Positions 42,630-51,533 are shown, counted from the stretch's first letter. The stretch is 64,000 bases of DNA from Thiovibrio frasassiensis (GCF_029607905.1 NZ_JAPHEH010000001.1:897530-961529), one strand, 5' to 3'. The notes: generated from the letters alone by a model not told the origin. Numbers and translations are program-made.

Positions 42630-44762
42630 ATGAACGCATTGTATTCGGCAAAAGAATTGCTGGGCCTCGGCTTGTCCACGCTGCCCGGAACCGAGCGAAG
42701 CATTGCCCGCCGGGCCGAGCAGGAAAACTGGTCGTTTTCTTGGCAGACTGTCCAGGGCGGACCGCGCAAAATGTACCGGGCGCATATCCTACCGGATTAT
42801 ATACGCAAGGCCATCCTTGCCAGGGAAGAGATCGACGCCCTGGTGCCGGTATCTCCGCAGCCCCTCCCGCAAGACGAGGCGGTGAGCGAGAGCCAAACCC
42901 AAAAGGCCCTGCTCAAAGCCGACCTGCTCCGCCTCTACATGCAGGCCATGGCCATCGCCCCCTGGGGCAAAAAGGACCAGGCCCGCGCCGACTTCCTCGC
43001 CGCCTACAACTCCGGCATCGCCTACCCGCAGATCTTCGCCGCCCTGGGCGAGATCAACTGGAAAACCATCGAAGGCTGGAAGATCCGGATCAAGAAGAGC
43101 AACGGCAACACCTTCCAGCTCGCCGACCGTCGCGGCTCCTGCCGCAAAGGCAAAAGCGGCCTCAATGAGACGCAAACCGACATCCTGCTGCGCTGCGCCC
43201 TGCACCCCAACAAGCCCCGTATCGCCGAGGCCATCCGCATGGCGCACAGCATCATGCGGACCAAGGGGATCAGCAACGGCCACTCGGAGGCCACCTATCG
43301 CCGCTGGCTCCAGGACTGGACCGACCGCAACTATCATATCTGGGTGTTCAACCGCGAGGGCGCCAAGGCCTGGAATGACAAGTGCGCCTTCTACATCGAA
43401 CGCGACTACAACCTGATCAACGTGGGCGACGTGGTGGTGGCCGACGGTCACACCCTGAACTTCGAGGTGATAAACCCCTGGACCGGAAAGCCGAAGCGCA
43501 TGACGCTGATCTGCTTCCTGGACATGAAGTCCGGCATCGCCCTGGGCTGGGAGATCATGCCCACCGAGAACACTGCGGCGATCTCCAGCGCCCTGCGTCG
43601 GGCCATCCTGCGCCTGGGTAAAATTCCCCAGGTCGTCTATCTCGACAATGGTCGGGCCTTCAAGAGCCGGTTCTTCCAGGGCACGAATTTTGAGGAGGCC
43701 GGGTTTGCCGGGCTCTATGAGCGCCTCGACATCAAGACCATCTTTGCCTGGCCCTACCATGGCCAGAGCAAAACCGTGGAGCGCTTCTTCGGCTCCTTTG
43801 CCGAGCTGGAGCGCTGGTGCCCCACCTATACCGGCACCTCCATCGAGCACAAGCCGCCCCGCATGATGCGCGGCGAGCGGTTGCACCGCAAGCTGCATGA
43901 AAAAGCGACCGGCGGGCACGTCCTCACCATGGAGGAGGCGCACCGCGCCATCGCCGTCTGGTTCGATGCGCATGCCAACCGGCCGCAGCGTGGCCACCTG
44001 GACGGCCAAACGCCAATGGAATTGTTCCTGGAAGGCCGAGGCCCTGGGGTGGACAAGGCAGCGCTGGCCTACCTGATGATGAGCATTGAGATCAAGACCA
44101 TCCATCGCAACGGCGTCACCTTCCAGGGCCAGAACTACTATGCCCCGGCGCTCTACGGTCGCCGCCATCCGGTAGTCATCCGTTATGACCTGCAAGACAC
44201 CTCGACGATTTATGTCTTTGAGCAGGATGGCACCTACCTCTGCGAGGCAAACCCGGTAGAGAAAGTCCACCCGGCCGCCACCTGTCTTGGCACCGAAGAG
44301 GACAAGGCGAAACTCCTCCAGCACATTGAATTCAAAAAGGGCCAGGAAAAGGAAGCCTCGGCCACGGCCCGCGTCTTCTTGGAGCAGGAAGTCCTGCCCG
44401 AGCACCAGCGGCAAATGGCCACCATCGGTGTGCTGACAGACGATCGCGGGCAAGCCAAGCAGCTTCCCGCCCCGGTGATCCATCTTGATGCCGAGAAGCT
44501 GGCCCGCGAAGTGGCGGAGAATGCCCGCCTGCAGGGCGAGGCGGACGAAAGAGAGTTCCGGGAGACCTTGCTGGCCATGGATAACAGCGACCGCTTTGAG
44601 AAACTGCTGGAGCTGGAGGCGCAGGGAGTGGAGCTGGCGGAGGAGTGGCTGGGGTTCATGGCCTTCTTCCCGAAGACCGGCGACTACACGAACCACGAAG
44701 AATACTGGGAGTCGCGCCGGATGGCGTTCACTCTGATGTACCGGAACCAGGCTTCTAAATAA
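42630..44762 (+). CDS. MuA-like DDE transposase
   Basis: 710 residues. N-terminal MuA-type binding domain (ELLGLGLSTLPGTERSIARR ... WSFSWQTVQGGPRKMY), followed by an integrase core with D272 in 'VVVADGHTLNF', D339 in 'VVYLDNGRAFKS' and E384 in 'SKTVERFFGSF', positions close to Mu (D269, D336, E392). The Mu-C beta-barrel and a helical C-terminus follow. It catalyses strand transfer for integration and replicative transposition of the phage genome, with MuB downstream. Confidence 0.95.
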   Translation: MNALYSAKELLGLGLSTLPGTERSIARRAEQENWSFSWQTVQGGPRKMYRAHILPDYIRKAILAREEIDALVPVSPQPLPQDEAVSESQTQKALLKADLLRLYMQAMAIAPWGKKDQARADFLAAYNSGIAYPQIFAALGEINWKTIEGWKIRIKKSNGNTFQLADRRGSCRKGKSGLNETQTDILLRCALHPNKPRIAEAIRMAHSIMRTKGISNGHSEATYRRWLQDWTDRNYHIWVFNREGAKAWNDKCAFYIERDYNLINVGDVVVADGHTLNFEVINPWTGKPKRMTLICFLDMKSGIALGWEIMPTENTAAISSALRRAILRLGKIPQVVYLDNGRAFKSRFFQGTNFEEAGFAGLYERLDIKTIFAWPYHGQSKTVERFFGSFAELERWCPTYTGTSIEHKPPRMMRGERLHRKLHEKATGGHVLTMEEAHRAIAVWFDAHANRPQRGHLDGQTPMELFLEGRGPGVDKAALAYLMMSIEIKTIHRNGVTFQGQNYYAPALYGRRHPVVIRYDLQDTSTIYVFEQDGTYLCEANPVEKVHPAATCLGTEEDKAKLLQHIEFKKGQEKEASATARVFLEQEVLPEHQRQMATIGVLTDDRGQAKQLPAPVIHLDAEKLAREVAENARLQGEADEREFRETLLAMDNSDRFEKLLELEAQGVELAEEWLGFMAFFPKTGDYTNHEEYWESRRMAFTLMYRNQASK

Positions 44763-44765
44763 AAA

Positions 44766-44790
44766 AAGGCCGGTGTTCTAGCACCGGCCC
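44766..44790. terminator. GC-rich hairpin after the transposase
   Basis: GGCCGGTG/CACCGGCC stem (about 44768-44789) with an A7 run upstream and no T run downstream. It could attenuate between muA and muB or terminate reverse transcription. Confidence 0.5.
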
Positions 44791-44821
44791 GCACATCAAC
44801 CCTCAACCCAATGGAGGTGGC

Positions 44822-45556
44822 ATGAGTCAGAATATAAAATTCACCCCGACGTTTGTCCAGACAAAAAACGTGCGCGAGTTCGACACGTTGATGAAGGGAC
44901 TGATGATCGGCAAAGGCGGATCAGGCGAAGGCGACGAGCGGCTTGCCTGCGTGTCCGGCCGGGCCGGGCGCGGCAAGACCCGCACCACCCAGACCTGGGC
45001 GGCAAGAAACGGCTGCGCTTACATCGAGACCGTGTCGGTGTGGAGCGAGCTGGATTTCTTGAAAAAGCTATGTCTGGAGTTGGGGGTACGGCAAATCAGC
45101 CATCGCCGGGGCCCATGCTTCGACGCCATTATCGACGTCATGTTGTCAAACCCCAACAGGCCGGTCTTTATCGACGAGATCGAGCGGTTCGGCCAGCGCT
45201 ACCTGGAGATCATCCGTGATCTGGCCAAGATCACCGGCGGAATCATCGTGCTGATCGGAGAAGAGGAGCTGCCCCACCTGATGAAACAGAACCGCCGGGT
45301 CTGGTCCCGTACATACCGCGCCATGGAGTTTGAGCCGGTAAGCCCCTCGGATATCGTCACCTATGTTGCCCAGACCACCACCCTGCCCCTGGGGGCAAAG
45401 GCGACGGAGGTGATGCACAAGGCCTCCGGCGGGGATCTCCGGATCGTGCGGCGGGACACCATCAATCTGGTTCATGCCGTAAACAGCCTCAAGCGCACCG
45501 GAGAAGTGGACGCAGAGCTGGCCGGGATCGCCTGCAAGTGCGGGCTCAGGGGGTAG
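44822..45556 (+). CDS. MuB-like AAA+ ATPase, target selection
   Basis: 244 residues. Walker A 'SGRAGRGKTRTTQTW' near 45-60, Walker B 'RPVFIDEIERFGQRY' near 115-130. It lacks the N-terminal HTH of Mu MuB, so it is the short version. MuB coats target DNA and activates MuA. GGAGGT lies upstream of ATG. Confidence 0.85.
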   Translation: MSQNIKFTPTFVQTKNVREFDTLMKGLMIGKGGSGEGDERLACVSGRAGRGKTRTTQTWAARNGCAYIETVSVWSELDFLKKLCLELGVRQISHRRGPCFDAIIDVMLSNPNRPVFIDEIERFGQRYLEIIRDLAKITGGIIVLIGEEELPHLMKQNRRVWSRTYRAMEFEPVSPSDIVTYVAQTTTLPLGAKATEVMHKASGGDLRIVRRDTINLVHAVNSLKRTGEVDAELAGIACKCGLRG

Positions 45557-45559
45557 GTA

Positions 45560-46123
45560 ATGGCCCACAAATCCTTTTCAAAGAGGGTGCTTGTTGCCGT
45601 AACCGATCGCGCCGCCTCAGCCCCGGAAGGTCAGGCCACGGTGAGCGATATATCCGACGCCATGATGATCCAGACCACGGCAGATCACAAACGCATGCTC
45701 AACACGCTGTCCGACCTGAAGAATGCAGGCCGGATCGTGCGGGTAAGCCAGGGGGTATACGCTCCGGCCAAGCGAGAGAGCCAGCCGGAGATCCGCGAGG
45801 TGATGTGGCGGGTACTCCGGATGCGCCGCCGGGTCACGGTGGACGATCTGGTGGAGATGGCCGGAGCAGGCGCGGAGTATGCCAGCGATTGGTTGCGCAT
45901 GCTTGAAGTCCGGGCGGTGGTGCGGAAGATCAACCCTGGAGGCGGCAAGCCCTGCGTCTGGCAGATGATTAACGATACCGTGGAAATGCCGGTGGATACT
46001 GACAGCGCTGCCAAGCATCGGGCGTTGCGAATAAAGAAGAAACAACAGGCCCTGGCGGACCTTGCGGCAGCGCAGAAGCTGATCGGCAAGGCGCACCAGG
46101 CCATAACGGAGCTGGAGGATTGA
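45560..46123 (+). CDS. Winged-helix-like early phage protein
   Basis: 187 residues. Two HTH-like blocks: 'VSDISDAMMIQTTADHKRML' with 'LKNAGRIVRVSQGVYAP', and 'VTVDDLVEMAGAGAEYASDW' with 'LEVRAVVRKI'. The C-terminus is Lys/Ala-rich helical. Starts 4 bases after the MuB-like stop. Role unknown. Confidence 0.6.
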   Translation: MAHKSFSKRVLVAVTDRAASAPEGQATVSDISDAMMIQTTADHKRMLNTLSDLKNAGRIVRVSQGVYAPAKRESQPEIREVMWRVLRMRRRVTVDDLVEMAGAGAEYASDWLRMLEVRAVVRKINPGGGKPCVWQMINDTVEMPVDTDSAAKHRALRIKKKQQALADLAAAQKLIGKAHQAITELED

Positions 46124-46125
46124 TT

Positions 46126-46581
46126 ATGGGTAACACGGCAAAGGTTATCGGCATGGTGCCGGTTGATGAACGAGTCAAGGAAGTTGCCCACCGCATCCTT
46201 GACGATGTGGTCTCGGTGCAGACGGCCATCAGCGGCCAGGACTATGTGCCGGGGGTGGTCAGGTCGGGACTGAATGCGATCCAGGTACAGGCTAGATCGC
46301 TGCTTTCCGGGGGCAAGATCGCGCCCGTGCCGGATGGTCTGCTCAGTCAGGAGTATCGGCAGGACATGATGGAGCTGCTGGGTGGACTGCTCGACCTCTT
46401 GACCAGCAAAGTCACGGTTCTCCCGCTGCCGGGAGAGCTATCGGACGATGATCTCAGGACCATAGCCCTGGCGGCCAAGGCAGCGGTCGGCAGGATCACC
46501 AATTATCTGACCGTCAAGCAGGCGGAAAACCGGATGCAGCGGCGGGAGGGCGGCAATGGACTGGCTCAGCCTGCTGCGTAA
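46126..46581 (+). CDS. Unknown early phage protein
   Basis: About 151 residues, mostly helical. ATG 46126 is more likely than TTG 46120 (GGAGG upstream). The last 26 bases overlap the next gene. No domain recognised; composition is typical of the prophage. Confidence 0.55.
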   Translation: MGNTAKVIGMVPVDERVKEVAHRILDDVVSVQTAISGQDYVPGVVRSGLNAIQVQARSLLSGGKIAPVPDGLLSQEYRQDMMELLGGLLDLLTSKVTVLPLPGELSDDDLRTIALAAKAAVGRITNYLTVKQAENRMQRREGGNGLAQPAA

Positions 46582-47344
46582 AGCGGTAGAGGTCGAGGGC
46601 GGCCAGGCTGCGGTGGGCCGCAAAATAGACTACAGCGCGCCCACCATCAGTCAGGTGTTGGGCGGGACATACAACGGCAGCACCGATGCGATCCGCGACA
46701 AGGTGCTGGCAATCTACGGAGGAAGGACATTGGACACGAAACCTGTGCCGGAAGGCTATATGAAAAACGGGGTTGGCAATCTGGTCCCCATCGAGAGCAT
46801 CAAAGAGATCGATCTGGTCCGCGACCGGTTTGTCCGGGACGTGGTGGCCAAGGCCGAAAAAGTGAGCGAGATGCTCACCGAATTCAAGCAGCTCGTGGCT
46901 GGCGATATCCAGGCATTCCTGGAGCTTTCCGCAGAGAAATACAAGGCTGATATGGGCGGATCCAGGGGCAACGTGAGTCTGACTAGCTTCGACGGCAAGT
47001 ACAAGGTGCTGCGGGCCGTGGCCGACCGGCTGGAGTTTGACGAACGGCTGCAAGCGGCCAAGAGCCTGATCGATGAGTGCTTGCGGGAGTGGACCAAGGA
47101 CAGCGGCAGCGAGATCCGGGCCTTGATCGATCAGGCCTTCCAGGTTGATAAAAAAGGCAAGATCAACGCCAAGCGCATTATCAGCCTGCGCCAGCTCAAG
47201 ATCGAGCACCCTACCTGGCTGCGGGCCATGGAGGCCATCGGCGACGCCCTAACCGTGACCGGCTCCCGCGACTACTACCGGGTGTATGAGCGGGACGAGC
47301 GAGGGGAGTATCAACAGATCCCGCTTGATTTTTCGGGGGTGTGA
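46556..47344 (+). CDS. HTH-DUF3164 fusion protein
   Basis: 262 residues. Residues 1-55 form a Cro/XRE-like HTH ('QAAVGRKIDYSAPTISQVLG'). From about 68 on is the DUF3164 family: 'YMKNGVGNLVPIESIKEIDL', 'GNVSLTSFDGKYKVLRAV', 'LIDECLREW' and the C-terminal 'YYRVYERDERGEYQQIPLDF'. DUF3164 proteins are normally free-standing in Mu-like phages, with no HTH. Their role in replication is not established. Confidence 0.8.
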   Translation: MDWLSLLRKAVEVEGGQAAVGRKIDYSAPTISQVLGGTYNGSTDAIRDKVLAIYGGRTLDTKPVPEGYMKNGVGNLVPIESIKEIDLVRDRFVRDVVAKAEKVSEMLTEFKQLVAGDIQAFLELSAEKYKADMGGSRGNVSLTSFDGKYKVLRAVADRLEFDERLQAAKSLIDECLREWTKDSGSEIRALIDQAFQVDKKGKINAKRIISLRQLKIEHPTWLRAMEAIGDALTVTGSRDYYRVYERDERGEYQQIPLDFSGV

Positions 47345-47347
47345 GCC

Positions 47348-47569
47348 ATGGAAAGCCCGAACTGTGGTGTTGGCTCGGATAGGTCAGCAAAGATAGCGGT
47401 CGCGCTGTGCGTACTCCTGCTCGCCGCTGCCATGTTTTTGTCCTTCCGCAACCAGAGGCTTTTTGATGATATCGCCAGACTTCAGCGGGAAAATCTTGAT
47501 CGGGCTGGGGTTGTCGGCTGGGTGCGGATGGACCCGGAAACTAAACAGCTTTGTTTTGTGAGGAGATGA
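47348..47569 (+). CDS. Small membrane protein, prophage
   Basis: 73 residues with one membrane helix (about 13-31, AKIAVALCVLLLAAAMFLS) and a short helical/strand remainder. It lies 3 bases after the previous stop. Function unknown. Confidence 0.5.
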   Translation: MESPNCGVGSDRSAKIAVALCVLLLAAAMFLSFRNQRLFDDIARLQRENLDRAGVVGWVRMDPETKQLCFVRR

Positions 47570-47572
47570 GAG

Positions 47573-47833
47573 ATGAAAAAGAGACCAGACAAAGTTGTCA
47601 TCACCATCACGGCAGAAGGAATAAGCACTGTTGTTTTTGCGGGCGACCAGGAGCTGTCGAATCGTTCGGAAATCATGGAGAGTGCTGGCTGTGCGAAAGC
47701 AACAAAGAAAGGAGACATCTTTGACGACCTCGAAGAAGAGTTCCTCGATCTGGCTGGCGAGATTGATGACTTGAATTTTGGCCCGTTCGGGGTGGCCGGA
47801 GCCCTTTACACCATAAGAGAAGAGGCTGGATAG
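47573..47833 (+). CDS. Small acidic prophage protein
   Basis: 86 residues, beta at the N-terminus (KVVITITAEGISTVVFAGDQ) and acidic helical at the C-terminus. GAGGAGATGAGAG region upstream provides the ribosome site. Unknown function. Confidence 0.5.
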   Translation: MKKRPDKVVITITAEGISTVVFAGDQELSNRSEIMESAGCAKATKKGDIFDDLEEEFLDLAGEIDDLNFGPFGVAGALYTIREEAG

Positions 47834-47919
47834 ATATCTTTCAGTCATGCGAAACCGGGCTTCGGCCCGGTCATCCAGGCGTGGCTGCCTGGGTCTGATG
47901 ATGCAGCCAAAGGATAAAA

Positions 47920-48135
47920 ATGAGCGCGGAACCCCTGGAACAGGAAGAAGAACAAAGCCCCACCCGGCATAAGCCGGTGATGGTCAAGCTGCGCCCTGGA
48001 AGCGGAGGGGTAAGGCTTGTTGGTTGCCCGGCCTGGCCGACAACCGGCACCTATGCCGGGGCCAGCCTGGAGTGGTGCCGGAGGAATCAAGGCAAGATGA
48101 CGGCCTGCGGAAAGTGCAAGTGGAAAACAGCGTGA
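47920..48135 (+). CDS. Small Cys-containing prophage protein
   Basis: 71 residues. The C-terminus 'CRRNQGKMTACGKCKWKTA' with an earlier Cys suggests a zinc-binding site. The stop overlaps the GTG of the next gene (GTGA). Unknown function. Confidence 0.45.
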   Translation: MSAEPLEQEEEQSPTRHKPVMVKLRPGSGGVRLVGCPAWPTTGTYAGASLEWCRRNQGKMTACGKCKWKTA

Positions 48136-48455
48136 ATAACTGCCGTGGCTGCTGGTGCGATTGGTGCCCCGTAAAAATACAACTGGAGTGTGAGGAGCAA
48201 CGAATGACCCCCATCGAAAGGATCGAACATATCAGGCAATGCTTACGGCGGATGAACCCGGTGCTGGGTTCCGAGCTGGCCGGAGCCGCTGCCATAGAAA
48301 AGGAATTGCAGGGCCTGGAGCTGATTTTTACCCGGCTGCGCGTGATGGTTGAGGCGTTGTCGCCTAAAGACCCGCAGCGCTGCCCTGCCTGCCCCTATCC
48401 CGCATCCCTGGAGGCAATGACCCGTGATGCCCTCAACGGTGCCCCATGCGGTTGA
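48132..48455 (+). CDS. Cys-rich small prophage protein
   Basis: About 107 residues from GTG 48132. An N-terminal cysteine cluster (NNCRGCWCDWCPVKIQLECE) is followed by helices and a second CPACPYP motif near the end. ATG 48204 is an alternative start that would lose the first cluster. Probably metal-binding. Confidence 0.45.
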   Translation: MNNCRGCWCDWCPVKIQLECEEQRMTPIERIEHIRQCLRRMNPVLGSELAGAAAIEKELQGLELIFTRLRVMVEALSPKDPQRCPACPYPASLEAMTRDALNGAPCG

Positions 48456-48943
48456 TCTGCCCAGGCTGCGGCCTCACCGCTTCGGTGGAGGCGTGGCTCA
48501 ATGATGCCGAGGCCCGCGAGCTGTTGCTTGTCGTGGTCCGGTTGCCTCATCCACTGCCTGAAGCCTGCCTGCCGTACCTGGGGCTGTTCCGGCCGGAGAG
48601 CAAGGCCCTGGCCTGGAAGAAAGCGGGACGGATCGTGGCCGAGCTGGCGAAGCTCGCTGGTTCCGGCCATGTCCAGGTGCAGGGCAAGCCTTCCCGATCA
48701 TGCCCGCCCAGGATCTGGGCCGAGGCCATGGGGCAGATGCTTGATCGCCGGGACCGGATCACCAGGCCCATGCCGAACCACAACTACCTGCGCCAGGTGG
48801 CCTGGCAACTTGCCGACGAGGCGGACGCCAAGGGCGAGAAGCAGCGCAACGAACATGAAAAGACAGGGGCTCTGCCCAGAGAACGCATTGTCAGCACAAG
48901 TCCGCTGGCCAAACTGATGGGGTTTGATGATGAACAGAGCTGA
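48446..48943 (+). CDS. Zinc-finger-like early phage protein
   Basis: 165 residues starting 'RLICPGCGLTASVEAWL' (CxxCG knuckle), then helices and 'RDRITRPMPNHNYLRQVAWQ', similar in layout to phage replication or helicase-loader accessory proteins. It overlaps the next gene by 17 bases. Unknown function. Confidence 0.5.
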   Translation: MRLICPGCGLTASVEAWLNDAEARELLLVVVRLPHPLPEACLPYLGLFRPESKALAWKKAGRIVAELAKLAGSGHVQVQGKPSRSCPPRIWAEAMGQMLDRRDRITRPMPNHNYLRQVAWQLADEADAKGEKQRNEHEKTGALPRERIVSTSPLAKLMGFDDEQS

Positions 48944-49382
48944 TCTTGCCAAGATCCACATCGCCAAGAAAGAGTTGGGCATCACCGACGAGGCCTACCG
49001 GGATATGCTGCACCTGCATTTCCAGGTGGACAGCGCCAAGGATCTCAAGCCCCAGCAGGTGGTGGTGCTGCTCAATAAGTTCCGGGCCAAAGGGTGGAGG
49101 CCAAAGAAAAGCACGGCTGTAAAGCATGGCCGCTCTGGCCATATCCGCAAGAACGATAACTTTATCGAGATCAAGCCGGGGCCGAATGCCAAGCAGCAGC
49201 GCTACATCCTGGCCCTGTGGAATTCCCTGGGCTATGACGTTGCCAGGCTGCATGCCCGCTGTAAAAAGCAGTTTAACGTGGAGCGGTTCGAATGGCTGGA
49301 AGATGACCACGATCTGTTCGTCCTGGTCACGGATCTGCGTCAGCGGTGCATGAATGTCGGCATCGATCCGGAGCCGAATTGA
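48927..49382 (+). CDS. GemA-family protein (gp16/DUF1018)
   Basis: About 151 residues. 'LAKIHIAKKELGITDEAYRD' and 'QQRYILALWNSLGYDVARLH' are characteristic of the GemA/gp16 family of Mu-like phages, which modulate host functions. The preferred start is ATG 48927 or 48930; the frame also allows TTG 48924. Confidence 0.85.
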   Translation: MMNRADLAKIHIAKKELGITDEAYRDMLHLHFQVDSAKDLKPQQVVVLLNKFRAKGWRPKKSTAVKHGRSGHIRKNDNFIEIKPGPNAKQQRYILALWNSLGYDVARLHARCKKQFNVERFEWLEDDHDLFVLVTDLRQRCMNVGIDPEPN

Positions 49383-49384
49383 CA

Positions 49385-49729
49385 ATGAGCAAGGCTGCCT
49401 GTGATACCATCGGATTGCCGGATGATGCCATGCCCTCTATCGAGGAGCTGCCGGGCGATCTGCGTTTGATAGCCGAGGTGATCGGCGTTAGGCCAACCAT
49501 GCAACTGGCCCAGGTGTTCGGCGGCACCCCGCTGTACATCGTCAAAATCGATGGCTTTGCTCGTCGGCTGCGTGATAAGGCTTTTCGTGAGGAGTTCGAC
49601 CAGAGAACGGGACGAGGAGAAACCGCCACAGCCGTGGTGCGGGATATCGCCAGGAGCCGTGGTCTGTGTGAGCGCCAGCTCTGGAATATCGTAAACGCCC
49701 AGGACGAGCGGCAAATGAGGATGTGGTGA
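49385..49729 (+). CDS. Mor-family middle transcription activator
   Basis: 114 residues. 'DLRLIAEVIGVRPTMQLAQV' and 'FGGTPLYIVKIDGF' followed by the HTH 'VVRDIARSRGLCERQLWNIV' match the Mor/C activator family, which turns on middle/late phage transcription by contacting RNA polymerase. The next gene's ATG overlaps its stop. Confidence 0.85.
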   Translation: MSKAACDTIGLPDDAMPSIEELPGDLRLIAEVIGVRPTMQLAQVFGGTPLYIVKIDGFARRLRDKAFREEFDQRTGRGETATAVVRDIARSRGLCERQLWNIVNAQDERQMRMW

Positions 49730-50313
49730 TGAGGAAGGCGATTCAGACCGATCTGGGCTGTGAGATCCAATGTTCCCGTTGCAAGGAGTATTGGCCAGCC
49801 AGTATAGATTTCTTCTACAGGAGAGGAGATGGCTGGCACTCTTACTGTAAAGCGTGTTATTCGGAAAGATTAAAGGAGCTGCGCAATGGCGCGGCCAGAA
49901 AACATACGAGAAGAAATGATAAGGGAGGCGCTATGCGGCAAGCTCTTTTGGTATTATTGGTTTGCTTGTGCCTGCCGTCGGCGGCGGATGCCCAGCGGTT
50001 ACATAAGGAGAAGTGGTACCAGGAGCAATGGTGCTCCGAGCATGGCGGACAGGCCGAGGTGGTTCTCTCGGACAGCACACGCGCCGATTGCATCACGGCC
50101 ACCCATGCCGTCGAGCACGACTTCGGGCCGAAATGGGCAGAGGCAATCGGCCAAGCCCTCTATTACTCGTTACAAACCGGCAAACGGGCCGGGATTGTGC
50201 TTATACTGGAAGACCAGCGAGATCGCGTGTACTGGCTGCGGCTGAATAGTACGATCCAGCACTTCAAGCTGCCGATCGACACTTGGGCGATCGGCGCTGG
50301 TGCGGTCAATTAA
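49729..50313 (+). CDS. Zn-ribbon protein fused in frame to an exported protein
   Basis: 194 residues. Residues about 13-45 contain CSRC ... CKAC, a zinc-ribbon. After a basic linker (KHTRRNDKGG) residues about 69-85 (MRQALLVLLVCLCLPSAADA) look like a Sec signal peptide, and the rest (to residue 194) is a secreted domain. ATG 49933 has GGGAGG upstream, so the same frame probably also produces the exported protein alone. Two genes may have fused by loss of a stop codon. The exported part is of a type I associate with phage-borne periplasmic proteins. Confidence 0.6.
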   Translation: MRKAIQTDLGCEIQCSRCKEYWPASIDFFYRRGDGWHSYCKACYSERLKELRNGAARKHTRRNDKGGAMRQALLVLLVCLCLPSAADAQRLHKEKWYQEQWCSEHGGQAEVVLSDSTRADCITATHAVEHDFGPKWAEAIGQALYYSLQTGKRAGIVLILEDQRDRVYWLRLNSTIQHFKLPIDTWAIGAGAVN

Positions 50314-50879
50314 GAGGGAAAAAAATCCCGGATGTCTCGCGGTAGGCGGCTTCCATTAAAGATTTTCCAGAACATAGTAGCCATGTGAGCAAAGATAGGG
50401 TCGCCGTAACCCCTTCCTGCGTGACCGTAAAGAACATTCGCCTTGTCTTCTGGTGAACACATCCCTGGATTGGCTGCGGCGTGAAATGTCCGGCAGTTAA
50501 GGGGCCGCACCTCATAAATTTTGCAGTAATCATCACCGCTCAGAAAAGGGCATGGGCTTCTATGGGAAGATGTCTGTTTTTCGCCATAGTCCATACGAAT
50601 CTTACAAGAGAAAGCTATGTACTCAGCCTCTGCGAGCGTCAAGCTGACATCTATTTTGCAACATGCCGCGCAACCAGGCTTGCACACAGCGAATTTATCG
50701 ATGTAATCCCGCTTGTAACGGTCGATGAAGTCATAGACCTTTTTGATATGGTAAAAAACAGGTTCGTGTGATCGTTGTATTTCCTCGGTCAAGAATTGAT
50801 AGTTTTTAAGAAAATATTGGGGGATGGGCTCTAGGGCCTCCCGCAGTTCCTCAAATTTCTGCTTTTCCTCTTCGTTCAT
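50310..50879 (-). CDS. YkgJ-type cysteine-cluster protein
   Basis: 189 residues. 'CKPGCAACCKIDVSLTLAEA' (CxxxCxxCC cluster) and the later 'CPFLSGDDYCKIYEVRPLNC' are the YkgJ (CxxCxxCC) family. It probably binds zinc or an iron-sulfur cluster. It is transcribed against the phage genes and overlaps the upstream gene's stop, which is typical of a moron or captured host gene. ATG 50879 has GGAGGGGAG upstream. Confidence 0.8.
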   Translation of the reverse strand: MNEEEKQKFEELREALEPIPQYFLKNYQFLTEEIQRSHEPVFYHIKKVYDFIDRYKRDYIDKFAVCKPGCAACCKIDVSLTLAEAEYIAFSCKIRMDYGEKQTSSHRSPCPFLSGDDYCKIYEVRPLNCRTFHAAANPGMCSPEDKANVLYGHAGRGYGDPIFAHMATMFWKIFNGSRLPRDIRDFFPS

Positions 50880-51042
50880 CTCCCCTCCTTCCACTGAACT
50901 CCATTCACTGCAACGCTTCAGCTAACCTTCCCCTCTGCAACCTAGTAATTCTATCACCACAAGAAGCGCTTTTCCATCTTCTTTCTCCCGAAGCCACCGG
51001 GCTGGACACGTCCGGTCCGGTGGCTGTTTCCACGGAGGCAGC

Positions 51043-51141
51043 ATGAAGAAAAATTTAATGGCCACCATGACCAGGGCGCAGCGTCTCCGTTATCTGGAGA
51101 ACCTGCTTCAGCTTTGGCGCTGGCGGAGGGAAAACGCATGA
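51043..51141 (+). CDS. Short 32-residue frame before the endolysin gene
   Basis: Basic peptide (MKKNLMATMTRAQRLRYLEN followed by LLQLWRWRREN) with GGAGGC upstream. Its stop overlaps the endolysin ATG (ATGA). It could be a translational coupler. Confidence 0.45.
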   Translation: MKKNLMATMTRAQRLRYLENLLQLWRWRRENA

Positions 51142-51524
51142 GTCCCATGGCTACCAAGCATTTTTCAATCAATGAACTGAAGTGCAAATGCGGCTGCGAT
51201 CGCATGGAAATCCCGCCAGCCTTCCTCGACAAGCTGGAGGATCTGCGGGTCGCCCTTGACAGGCCCATGATCATCACCTCCGGCTACCGCTGCCCCAAAC
51301 ACAACGCGGAAGTCTCCGAGACCGGCGATGTCGGGCCGCACACCGTGGGCGCAGTAGATATAGCCATCTCCGGAGCGGACGCCCACAAGCTCCTGCAGCT
51401 GGCCTTCATGATCGGCTTTACCGGGGTCGGCATCAAACAGAAGGGGCCGTTCGCAGCCAGGTTCATTCACCTGGACGATATGCCGCCCACCACCCATCCG
51501 CGCCCTCGGGTGTGGACCTACTAG
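51138..51524 (+). CDS. Peptidase M15-type endolysin
   Basis: 128 residues. 'SINELKCKCGCDRMEIPPAF' and 'MIITSGYRCPKHN' (zinc ligand region), 'HTVGAVDIAI' (HxxxxxxD) and the C-terminal 'ARFIHLDDMP' (HxD-type) fit D-Ala-D-Ala carboxypeptidase/VanY-like phage lysins that cut peptidoglycan cross-links. The holin-like gene follows. Confidence 0.85.
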   Translation: MSPMATKHFSINELKCKCGCDRMEIPPAFLDKLEDLRVALDRPMIITSGYRCPKHNAEVSETGDVGPHTVGAVDIAISGADAHKLLQLAFMIGFTGVGIKQKGPFAARFIHLDDMPPTTHPRPRVWTY

Positions 51525-51533
51525 GAGGCACCC

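Noticed and set aside
42789-44696. 635-residue frame antisense to the transposase
   Set aside because: Mirror of GC-rich MuA coding sequence; the plus strand has all DDE residues.
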